DNA of 64,000 nucleotides. It comes from DAIOEK01 sp964648485 (lineage in GTDB: Bacteria; Chloroflexota; Anaerolineae; Anaerolineales; Anaerolineaceae). This document shows, piece by piece, positions 57,038 through 64,000 of the stretch. The stretch spans positions 62,001 through 126,000 of the forward strand of contig CAZYOF010000001.1 in NCBI GenBank assembly GCA_964648485.1, in the 5' to 3' direction. The notes beneath the pieces were generated by a model. That model had not been told where the DNA came from. It was given only the letters and a program-made list of their open reading frames with translations, and made no database searches. Numbering within the stretch: position 1 is the first letter of the stretch; each line of letters starts with the position of its first letter. Both the position numbers and the translations under genes were made by a program.

Positions 57038-57668
57038 ACGGAATTAATGTCAATTGTGTTCTTTCAATCAAACAATTAAGCGGATCTAACCCCAGAAGGC
57101 GTAAAATTTCGTCTGGTTTTCCATTAGCATGCTCTCTGGCAGAGAAAACCAGTTCAAGTAAATGGATGGAATCACGCTGTGGATTTATCCATTTGTAACC
57201 CAGCCAGAAGGGACGTATGTTCACGACTTTCTTTTTCCTTTCCATCTGGATACCGGATAGCGAGAACAACTGTGACAGCTTAACATCCATTTCTGCCTTA
57301 TCTTCACCAAATAGCTGGATGATATATGTTTGTGTATCCAAACGGGTTTGCATGGCGGGTAGGTTCAATGGAATCTCTTCTATGCTACTGATATCAATTC
57401 CGGGATGACGAATTGATAAAATCCGTTGAAGCAGGTCGTCTTTCGTAAGATCTTGCTTAAGCCAACATTCAAGAAACTCATTCGTTCCGGTGTACCCAAG
57501 GGATAATGCTGATGCCAGTTGGATCTTTGGCTGTGGGTGAAATCCCTGACTGTGTACCAGTTGTATTTTTGCCCGTCTGAACATGCGGATCCAGATATGG
57601 TAAACATCAAGATGCCCGATATAGCGGATCAATTCTGTTTTTGAAAATGTGATACGAAACCGTTTCAT
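57027..57668 (-). CDS. TIGR03936-family radical SAM-associated protein (DUF2344)
   Basis: A 213-residue protein of the DUF2344/TIGR03936 family: MKRFRITFSKTELIRYIGHLDVYHIWIRMFRRA is followed by the HSQGFHPQPKIQLASALSLGYTGTNEFLE block. The family regularly sits beside, or is fused to, the B12-binding radical SAM protein encoded just upstream, and here the two genes overlap by four bases. The pair often precedes ribonuclease G and ribosomal protein L21 genes in Gram-positive bacteria, suggesting RNA modification, but the reaction is unknown. Confidence 0.92.
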   Translation of the reverse strand: MKRFRITFSKTELIRYIGHLDVYHIWIRMFRRAKIQLVHSQGFHPQPKIQLASALSLGYTGTNEFLECWLKQDLTKDDLLQRILSIRHPGIDISSIEEIPLNLPAMQTRLDTQTYIIQLFGEDKAEMDVKLSQLFSLSGIQMERKKKVVNIRPFWLGYKWINPQRDSIHLLELVFSAREHANGKPDEILRLLGLDPLNCLIERTQLTLIPFNG

Positions 57669-59563
57669 TCGAGATTATCCACCGGAACTTTTTTAGAAGG
57701 AGGGCATTTCCAGGTATCCACCCAGGCAGATGCATAAGCGGGCATGATACCGCACGCGTAACATTGGTTTCGGCAATCATCCCGTGTAATGCCCTCTTTG
57801 GCAGCTTTTGCCTCCGCTTTCAGATAGGATTGACGAACACCAGCATCGATGTGACTCCATGGCAGGATTTCATCAAATGGTCTCACCCGTTCGGAATAAA
57901 AGGAGGGATTCAGGTTGTTTTCTGCAAAAGCTTTGAGCCAGGTTTCATAATTATGCGATTCCTGCCAGGCATCGAATTTTGCTCCATTTTTCCAAGCGGT
58001 GAAGATAACATCTGACATGCGGCGATCCCCCCGGGTTAGCCATGCTTCCAGCTGTGTATCTTCAATATCTGTCCAGGTAAGCTTAAAATTCGGGTTGCGT
58101 AGTTGTTCCTTGAGAAGGTTCTGTTTTTCAATCACCTGCGATATCTGATCACAGGCTTCCCACTGAAAGGGGGTGTGAGGTTTGGGCACAAAAGTACTTA
58201 CACCAGCGTGGACTTTCGCTTTTCCACCCATGATGGATCTTCCGATCCGCCAGACCGACCAGCATAAATCCGCAATTGCTCTCACGTCTTCCAGGGTTTC
58301 CGAAGGGTGACCGATCATGAAATACAATTTGATGGATGTCCAACCCCGGCTATAGATTTCGCGGGCAGTATCGAGCAATTGTTCTGTACTTACAGGTTTA
58401 TTAATGATCTGGCGCATCCGTTCTGTAGCTGCTTCAGGGGCGAGGGTGAATCCACCTGCACGGGAATCCTTCAGCTGATCCATCAAATCTACAGAGAAAG
58501 ATTCAATTCGTAAGGATGGCAGGGATATATGTAAATGCCTTTCAGAGTATTTTTCTGCGATGCTGCTTACGAGCCGGGTAATCTCGGTGTAATCAGACGA
58601 ACTAAGCGAAAGCAGAGCAACTTCTTCATGACCCGTATAATCAATCGCTTCTTCTATAGCTTCCAGGATCATCTCCACCGGTCGTTCTCGAACAGGACGG
58701 TTAATCATTCCGGCATGACAAAAACGGCAACCGCGTGTACATCCGCGCATTATCTCTACAGCTACCCGGTCGTGGACAACCTCTATATTCGGGACAATAA
58801 AGCGGGTTAGCGGCTTAGGCAGGGATGCAACGATTCTTTTTTGTACTTTCACGGGAATGGTGTCATCCAAGGGCAGGATGGCTTTTACTGTGCCTTCTGT
58901 ATGATAATCCACACGGTAAAGAGCCGGGACATAGACTCCTGATATGGTTGATAACATCCGTAGCAGGGCATTTCTATCGGTATTCGATTGTTTCCATCTT
59001 TGGTGTGTATCGATTATTTCATGGATGACCTCTTCACCCTCTCCAATTACAAAGGCATCAATGAATGCATGCATGGGTTCAGGGTTGAAACAGGCATGTC
59101 CACCGGCAATTACCAATGGGTGCGTAAGGTTCCTGTCCTCTGCCAGGATGGGAATTTGAGCCAGATCAAGAATATTCAAAACATTTGTGTACAGGGTCTC
59201 ATACGGTAATGAGAAACCGATAATGTCGTACTCTAACAGAGGGGTTTTACTTTCCAGACCATAGAGCGGAATCCTGCGATCCCGCATTTGGGATTCCATA
59301 TCCTTCCAGGGTGCGTATGCACGTTCGGCGAGAGCATCTTTTCGCTGGTTAATCTGATCATACAGGATAGATACACCCAGATTAGGTACCCCAACATCGT
59401 ACACTTCAGGGAATACGATAGCGAAATGCGTTTTTACAGAATTCCAGTCCTTAAGAACCTGGTTAAGTTCACCGCCACTATATCGGGCTGGCTTCTGTAC
59501 TCTAGGGAGTACAGGTAATAACTGTTCTTCCAGTGTTTTACTAGCAGGATTTTTTGCTTCCAA
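57665..59563 (-). CDS. TIGR03960-family B12-binding radical SAM protein
   Basis: A 632-residue protein with an N-terminal cobalamin-binding-like Rossmann region (about 10-220) and a radical SAM domain with the 4Fe-4S motif CTRGCRFC in RGCTRGCRFCHAG near residue 275. The C-terminal part carries DDCRNQCYACG, Cys residues that could bind a second cluster. The start is TTG at 59563 with AGG nearby, as no early in-frame ATG exists. It is coupled to the TIGR03936 gene by a four-base overlap. Reaction unknown; the pair is widely conserved. Confidence 0.93.
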   Translation of the reverse strand: MEAKNPASKTLEEQLLPVLPRVQKPARYSGGELNQVLKDWNSVKTHFAIVFPEVYDVGVPNLGVSILYDQINQRKDALAERAYAPWKDMESQMRDRRIPLYGLESKTPLLEYDIIGFSLPYETLYTNVLNILDLAQIPILAEDRNLTHPLVIAGGHACFNPEPMHAFIDAFVIGEGEEVIHEIIDTHQRWKQSNTDRNALLRMLSTISGVYVPALYRVDYHTEGTVKAILPLDDTIPVKVQKRIVASLPKPLTRFIVPNIEVVHDRVAVEIMRGCTRGCRFCHAGMINRPVRERPVEMILEAIEEAIDYTGHEEVALLSLSSSDYTEITRLVSSIAEKYSERHLHISLPSLRIESFSVDLMDQLKDSRAGGFTLAPEAATERMRQIINKPVSTEQLLDTAREIYSRGWTSIKLYFMIGHPSETLEDVRAIADLCWSVWRIGRSIMGGKAKVHAGVSTFVPKPHTPFQWEACDQISQVIEKQNLLKEQLRNPNFKLTWTDIEDTQLEAWLTRGDRRMSDVIFTAWKNGAKFDAWQESHNYETWLKAFAENNLNPSFYSERVRPFDEILPWSHIDAGVRQSYLKAEAKAAKEGITRDDCRNQCYACGIMPAYASAWVDTWKCPPSKKVPVDNLE

Positions 59564-59571
59564 ATGTTTAC

Positions 59572-60360
59572 CTATAATAATCCTTTATATGAACCGCCAT
59601 CCACACTTAACATCACACCGGTCAGGTAAGATGCGGCAGGTGAGCATAGAAATACTGCCGACCGGGCAAATTCTTCCGGTTTTGCTAATCTGCCCAAAGG
59701 AGCCGCCGATGTTTGTTTAGCCATCTCTACTTCGTAAGAAGAATTATTTGCTTCTGCCCTTGCGCGTATCAATTGTACTGCCCTTTCGGTTGCAGTCCAT
59801 GAGGGAAGTATAGAGTTGACCCTGATGTTCTGCTCCGCCAGTTCCAGGGCGAGTGATTTTGTTAATCCTAATACGCCTGCACGTAATGTATTGGATAAGA
59901 TCAAATCGGGGATTGGCTGTTTTGCAGAAATAGATGTTATCGTTAATACACTTCCATTCTTTGATTCGGCAAGATATGGTAACGCAGCCCTGATCAGACG
60001 AACATGGCTGAGCAGGCTCAGGTTGACAGCCTGAGACCAATCTTCATCTGACAATTTTGTAAATTTTCCGGTTCTGGGTCCGCCTGCATTGGTAATCAAA
60101 ATATCGATACCGCCCATTTTTTCAGCTGCCTGTTGGATGAGCATGTTTGGAAATTCAGGCTTGCTCACATCTCCAGCAATTTCATGTACTGCGATTCCGG
60201 ATTTTCGGAGTAAATTGCCGGCTGAGGAGAGGTTTTGAGGGTTGCGACTGTTAATGGTCAATTCTGCGCCTTCCAGCCCCAGTATTTCTGCAACTGCAAA
60301 CCCCAATCCTTTACTGGCTCCTGTAATTACAGCTTTTTTGTTTTTAAGTCCTAAATCCAT
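59572..60360 (-). CDS. SDR-family oxidoreductase
   Basis: A 262-residue classical short-chain dehydrogenase: cofactor loop TGASKGLGFAV, NNAG-type ITNAGGPRTGK, catalytic Ser in TITSISAKQP and the closing LSVDGGSYKG. The expected Tyr-x-x-x-Lys is replaced: where YxxxK should stand the sequence reads LSNTLRAGVLGLTKSLA, so the catalytic Tyr and Lys are absent at the usual places. Length and fold otherwise fit 3-oxoacyl reductase-like enzymes. It lies between DUF503 and the radical SAM gene with gaps of 14 and 8 bases, suggesting one transcript. Confidence 0.88.
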   Translation of the reverse strand: MDLGLKNKKAVITGASKGLGFAVAEILGLEGAELTINSRNPQNLSSAGNLLRKSGIAVHEIAGDVSKPEFPNMLIQQAAEKMGGIDILITNAGGPRTGKFTKLSDEDWSQAVNLSLLSHVRLIRAALPYLAESKNGSVLTITSISAKQPIPDLILSNTLRAGVLGLTKSLALELAEQNIRVNSILPSWTATERAVQLIRARAEANNSSYEVEMAKQTSAAPLGRLAKPEEFARSAVFLCSPAASYLTGVMLSVDGGSYKGLL

Positions 60361-60374
60361 GGCTCACCATCCGA

Positions 60375-60659
60375 TCAAAGGATTTCAACTTTCTGATCTT
60401 GTATGTAACAATCAGGGAAATGGTTTTCAATCCACTGAAGAATATCTGTTAGATAAGCATCAATAATTCTTGCATCCGAATTGATTACTGCGATTCCGAT
60501 TTGTGCTGATTGATGAATATCCTGCAGCCCGATTTCAGCTACACTGATATTGAAGTGTTGTTTCAGCCTTTCCAGTAGAGGTTTAATTCTGCTCCGTTTT
60601 TCCTTGAGTGATGAGCACCCAGGGAGATGGATCAGAATTGTTAGTAGTCCAACACGCAT
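60375..60659 (-). CDS. DUF503-family protein (YlxP-like)
   Basis: A 94-residue protein of the DUF503 family: MRVGLLTILIHLPGCSSLKEKRSRIKPLLERL at the start and HFNISVAEIGLQDIHQSAQIGIAVI in the middle match YlxP-type proteins, which in Bacillus lie in the nusA-infB operon and have been linked to ribosome assembly. Here it is away from those genes and precedes the SDR gene. Divergent from folC. Confidence 0.9.
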   Translation of the reverse strand: MRVGLLTILIHLPGCSSLKEKRSRIKPLLERLKQHFNISVAEIGLQDIHQSAQIGIAVINSDARIIDAYLTDILQWIENHFPDCYIQDQKVEIL

Positions 60660-60755
60660 CTATTTTCCTGCCTGGTTGATTATAACCCAATCATGTGTTG
60701 TCTCTTGCGAAGCCATAATCGCGAGGTTACAATCTCATTGGTAATGGAGAGTTCT

Positions 60756-62144
60756 ATGGAAAACATTGAAAAGAAATATCAGGAAGCATTGGATTATATC
60801 TACAGTTTTGTTGATTACAGCCTGACGAAACAATTAACCTACTCACCTGAGAAATTTAATCTGGATCGGATGATTCAGCTTCTGGATTTGATCGATAATC
60901 CGCACAAAAAGTATCCGGTTATTCATATTACCGGGACGAAAGGTAAAGGATCTGTTTCAGCGTTTCTTGCCAGCATACTTTTTCAGGCTGGGTACAAGGT
61001 TGGTCTCTATACCTCTCCGCATTTGATTGATTACACTGAACGGATTCAGGTGAATGGAAAACCTATTGAGAAATTTGAATTTCTGACGGTATTAGATGAA
61101 TTAAAACCCGCAATAGAAAAAGTATCAGAAATAACTACTTTTGAAATTACGACTGCTCTGGCGATGATGATTTTTTCGCGACAGCAAGTGGATTTCGCCG
61201 TATTAGAGGTAGGTTTGGGAGGCAGACTGGATGCAACAAATGTAGTAGATCCGCTGGTATCTGTTATTACAACCGTATCATACGATCATCAGGCTGTATT
61301 GGGAGATACCCTTGCCGCGATTGCCGGAGAAAAAGCAGGTATTATCAAACCCGGCAGGACGGTGGTAGTTTCAAACCAGAGTTCAGAAGCATTTAAGGTC
61401 ATTGAACAACGAGCCAATGAGCTTGGTTCGCCTTTGTTATGTGTTGGCAGAGATGTCTATTCCGTCAGCACCAACCATAACCTCGATGGACAGCGGTTCC
61501 ATATTTGGCTGCCGCATCATCAGGAGAAAATGGATCAATTTCTGGAAGACCCAGATGATTCAGCGTGGCACCCATTGGAATTTTTCACCCCATTAATGGG
61601 TGCGCATCAAATAGAAAATGCTGTGACCGCATTTTTAACGATACAAACGGTACGGGCAGCAGGTTATGAAGTGTCTGACCAGGCTATTGAAGCAGGTTTC
61701 TTAAATGTTTCCTGGCATTGCCGATTTGAAGTGATTTCGAGGAATCCACTCATCATTCTAGATTCTGCACATAACCGGGATTCTGCCCAGAAGTTACGAA
61801 TCACACTAGATGATTATCTACCTGAGAAGAGTATCCTGCTGCTATTTGGTGTTTCAGAAGATAAAGATGTACGGGGAATTCTCGTGGACCTGCTACCAAG
61901 GGTAAGCAAGGTGGTTGCAACGCAAACCATTCATCCGCGCGCCATGGAAGCAGCATCCATAGTAAAATTAGTCCACCAGATGGGGAAACCCGCACGTGCG
62001 ATTTTACCCTTCCAGAAAGCATTTGAAGAGATTACCGGTATGGCTGGACCAAATGACGCAGTCTTGGTTGCAGGTAGTATTTTTCTGGCAGCAGCCGCCC
62101 GGGAAGTCTGGCTGGAATCCTCTGGAATGATAAATAAGGAATAG
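60756..62144 (+). CDS. folC: Folylpolyglutamate synthase / dihydrofolate synthase
   Basis: A 462-residue Mur-ligase-fold enzyme adding glutamate to folates (and possibly to dihydropteroate). P-loop HITGTKGKGSVSAF at about 57-70, the folate loop TSPHLIDYTERI, EVGLGGRLDATN, the YDHQAVLGDTLAAIAGEKAGI block, and the C-terminal ILDSAHNRDSA. The ATG at 60756 is chosen because GGAGAG lies four to five bases upstream; earlier ATGs at 60744 and 60693 lack one. lon starts two bases after the stop. It supplies polyglutamylated folate cofactors for enzymes such as the GlyA-GcvT fusion. Confidence 0.94.
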   Translation: MENIEKKYQEALDYIYSFVDYSLTKQLTYSPEKFNLDRMIQLLDLIDNPHKKYPVIHITGTKGKGSVSAFLASILFQAGYKVGLYTSPHLIDYTERIQVNGKPIEKFEFLTVLDELKPAIEKVSEITTFEITTALAMMIFSRQQVDFAVLEVGLGGRLDATNVVDPLVSVITTVSYDHQAVLGDTLAAIAGEKAGIIKPGRTVVVSNQSSEAFKVIEQRANELGSPLLCVGRDVYSVSTNHNLDGQRFHIWLPHHQEKMDQFLEDPDDSAWHPLEFFTPLMGAHQIENAVTAFLTIQTVRAAGYEVSDQAIEAGFLNVSWHCRFEVISRNPLIILDSAHNRDSAQKLRITLDDYLPEKSILLLFGVSEDKDVRGILVDLLPRVSKVVATQTIHPRAMEAASIVKLVHQMGKPARAILPFQKAFEEITGMAGPNDAVLVAGSIFLAAAAREVWLESSGMINKE

Positions 62145-62146
62145 GT

Positions 62147-64000
62147 ATGCGTAACTTTGATTATTTGGACTACAACCAGGAAGATGAAGGAATAAGCTCT
62201 GCACTTCATCAACGAACAGAAGAACTCTATCAAATAAAAAATGCCAAACCGACCCGGAGCGGCATGATCACACTGGCTGTTTTACCATTACGAGATCTGG
62301 TAATCTTTCCTCATATGGTATCTCCCGTGTTTATTGTCCCGGGGAATACGATGGGAGCAATTCAATTTGCACAGGATGAAGGATTAACCATGATTGGATT
62401 AGTCCAAAAAGATTCCGGTGTTGAAGACCCTGTTGCAAAAGATTTTCTCCCGATTGGTGTTGAAATGGCTGTGGGTCGTATGCTGGCTATGCCTGATGGA
62501 TCCAGTTCTGCGTTGGTACAGGGTCGTAGAAGAGTAGAGGTGGTTGAGTTCCTTCAATTCGAACCTTTCATCATTGCAAAGGCTAAAGTGGTCAATGAAG
62601 GAATCAAAATAGATAAACAGATTACGGCTTTGATGCGCACAGCCAGAGACTTGTTTGAACAATGTGTTCAACTTGACCGGACTTTACCAGACGAAGCCAA
62701 TATTTTTGCAATGAACATTAATGAACCTGGCTGGCTGGCTGATATGCTGGCTTCTTCGTTATCATTGGATTTCTCCACACGACAGGATTTATTGCAAATG
62801 GTCTCTCCGGAAGAGAGATTGATAAAAATAAATCATTTGCTTGCCGATGAGTTGGATGTACTTCAACTTGAAGATGTTATCCAGAGCAAGGTTCAGAGCG
62901 AAGTGGATCGTTCTCAGCGTGAATTTTACCTGCGTGAGCAAATGAAAGCGATCCAGACAGAGCTGGGTGAGGGAGATATCTGGCAGCGGGAAATTCAAGA
63001 GCTGAAAGTAAAAATTGATGAAGCAAAACTTCCAAAAGAAGCGCACGCACAGGCCCTCAAAGAATTAGAGCGCCTGACCCAGATGCCATCAATGGCACCT
63101 GAAGTCGGGATCATCCGTACATATCTGGATTGGATCATTGATCTACCCTGGAATATCTGCACAGATGATAATCTTGATGTAAAACATGCTGCAAAAGTGC
63201 TTGACCAAAATCATTTCGGATTAAAGAAGGCAAAAGACCGGATTCTGGAATATATCGCTGTACGTTCCTTGAAACCGAAACGCCTGCGGCAACCGATCTT
63301 ATGCTTTATTGGACCTCCCGGAACAGGGAAAACCTCCCTGGGTAGATCCATCGCAGAAGCTTTGGGGAGAAAATTTGTCCGGCTATCATTGGGTGGCGTG
63401 CGGGATGAGGCGGAGATCAGGGGGCACCGAAGAACTTATATTGGTGCCATGCCGGGAAGAATTCTTCAGACCATGCGCCGAGCTGGTTCACAGAATCCTT
63501 TATTTATGTTGGATGAAATCGACAAATTAGGCTCTGATTTCAGGGGAGATCCGGCTGCTGCCCTGCTGGAAGTACTGGATCCTGAACAAAACAATGCCTT
63601 TTCTGACCATTACCTTGAAATGGCTTACGACCTTTCAAATGTGATGTTCATTACCACCGCCAATTCTATGGGAAGCATCCCTCCTGCTCTTTTAGACAGG
63701 ATGGAAGTGATAGAGTTCCCCGGTTACATTGAAGAAGAAAAATTGGAGATCTGTCACCGGTTTCTGCTTCCACGACAGGAAGAAGAAAGCGGTCTGGAAA
63801 ACAACGAAATTATCATGGAAGAATCCGCACTCCGCCGCATCATTCGAGAATACACTTATGAAGCCGGGGTGCGGAACCTGGAAAGGGAAATTGGCAGGGT
63901 ATTCAGAAAAATCGCCCGGCAAAAATCTGAAAATAAACGATTTCCGCACCGGGTTACCTCAAATTCCATAGATAAATACCTGGGACCTCCGCAATTTTTT
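62147..64000 (+). CDS. lon: ATP-dependent protease Lon, 3' partial
   Basis: Open reading frame of 618 codons running off the right edge. The N-terminal LAN domain begins with ITLAVLPLRDLVIFPHMVSP (about residue 42), a coiled-coil linker follows, and the AAA+ module has Walker A GPPGTGKT (389-396), the SLGGVRDEAEIRGHRRTYIGAMPG pore segment and Walker B LFMLDEIDKLG; RNLEREIGRVFRKIA marks the lid. The Ser-Lys protease domain lies outside the window. The ATG at 62147 has AAGGA six bases upstream and follows folC by two bases. Confidence 0.95.
   Translation, partial: MRNFDYLDYNQEDEGISSALHQRTEELYQIKNAKPTRSGMITLAVLPLRDLVIFPHMVSPVFIVPGNTMGAIQFAQDEGLTMIGLVQKDSGVEDPVAKDFLPIGVEMAVGRMLAMPDGSSSALVQGRRRVEVVEFLQFEPFIIAKAKVVNEGIKIDKQITALMRTARDLFEQCVQLDRTLPDEANIFAMNINEPGWLADMLASSLSLDFSTRQDLLQMVSPEERLIKINHLLADELDVLQLEDVIQSKVQSEVDRSQREFYLREQMKAIQTELGEGDIWQREIQELKVKIDEAKLPKEAHAQALKELERLTQMPSMAPEVGIIRTYLDWIIDLPWNICTDDNLDVKHAAKVLDQNHFGLKKAKDRILEYIAVRSLKPKRLRQPILCFIGPPGTGKTSLGRSIAEALGRKFVRLSLGGVRDEAEIRGHRRTYIGAMPGRILQTMRRAGSQNPLFMLDEIDKLGSDFRGDPAAALLEVLDPEQNNAFSDHYLEMAYDLSNVMFITTANSMGSIPPALLDRMEVIEFPGYIEEEKLEICHRFLLPRQEEESGLENNEIIMEESALRRIIREYTYEAGVRNLEREIGRVFRKIARQKSENKRFPHRVTSNSIDKYLGPPQFF

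Overview
The window reads as a chromosomal segment of a Chloroflexota bacterium, most likely class Anaerolineae. Pointers are the very large DUF2298 ('YYY') membrane proteins, a fused serine hydroxymethyltransferase-aminomethyltransferase, the TIGR03960/TIGR03936 radical SAM pair, an MreB-type actin with a divergent first phosphate loop, and moderate G+C by eye. This assignment rests on gene content, not on a tree. Both ends cut through genes: a glycosyltransferase/DUF2298 protein on the left and Lon protease on the right. There is no CRISPR array, insertion sequence or prophage, and no gap over 300 bases without a gene.

Layout. 1-8.8 kb: three polytopic glycosyltransferase-like proteins and a DUF952 protein, tightly coupled. 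8.8-10.2 kb: cmk-plsC. 10.2-13.6 kb: a soluble PAS histidine kinase and its response regulator, followed by a C69 peptidase. 15-18.3 kb: a large membrane sensor kinase. 18.3-22.7 kb: rpoC on its own promoter, without rpoB beside it. 22.8-25.6 kb: gyrA with a long basic tail. 25.7-29 kb, minus strand: a TIM-barrel/NTF2 protein, an HD phosphohydrolase, a SanA-like protein and a LipM/LplA-family enzyme. 29-30.8 kb: a nucleoside kinase with ThrRS-like N-terminal domains. 30.8-36.3 kb, minus: aminotransferase, glyA-gcvT fusion with a structured leader, alpha/beta hydrolase. 36.4-43.7 kb: GNAT, M29 aminopeptidase, CorA, and an ABC/FtsX/AttH-type lipoprotein operon. 43.7-44.4 kb: ICMT-like methyltransferase and tRNA-Val. 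44.5-48 kb: FAH protein, then yebC-ruvC-trmH-ruvA. 48-52.6 kb: an F1-only ATP synthase operon, atpAGDC. 52.7-54.5 kb: mreB and a membrane protein. 54.5-56.1 kb, minus: a ferric-reductase-like oxidoreductase, a 32-residue membrane peptide gene and tRNA-Arg. 56.2-57 kb: EamA transporter. 57-60.7 kb, minus: DUF503, SDR and the two radical SAM-linked genes. 60.7-64 kb: folC and lon (partial).

Functional links. One-carbon and lipoate metabolism recur: the glyA-gcvT fusion, a lipoyl-protein enzyme (GcvH is a lipoyl protein) and folC. DNA repair and topology appear as ruvC, ruvA and gyrA; ruvB, gyrB and rpoB are all missing here, so several normally linked complexes are genomically split. The F1 genes for alpha, gamma, beta and epsilon are present, but delta and all Fo genes are elsewhere.

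The least explained items are the glyA-gcvT leader (two overlapping tiny reading frames over a terminator-like hairpin, with a long-range pairing next to the ribosome binding site), the 32-residue transmembrane ORF behind the ferric reductase, the alpha-subunit insertion in AtpA and the degenerate kinase-like output region of the response regulator.
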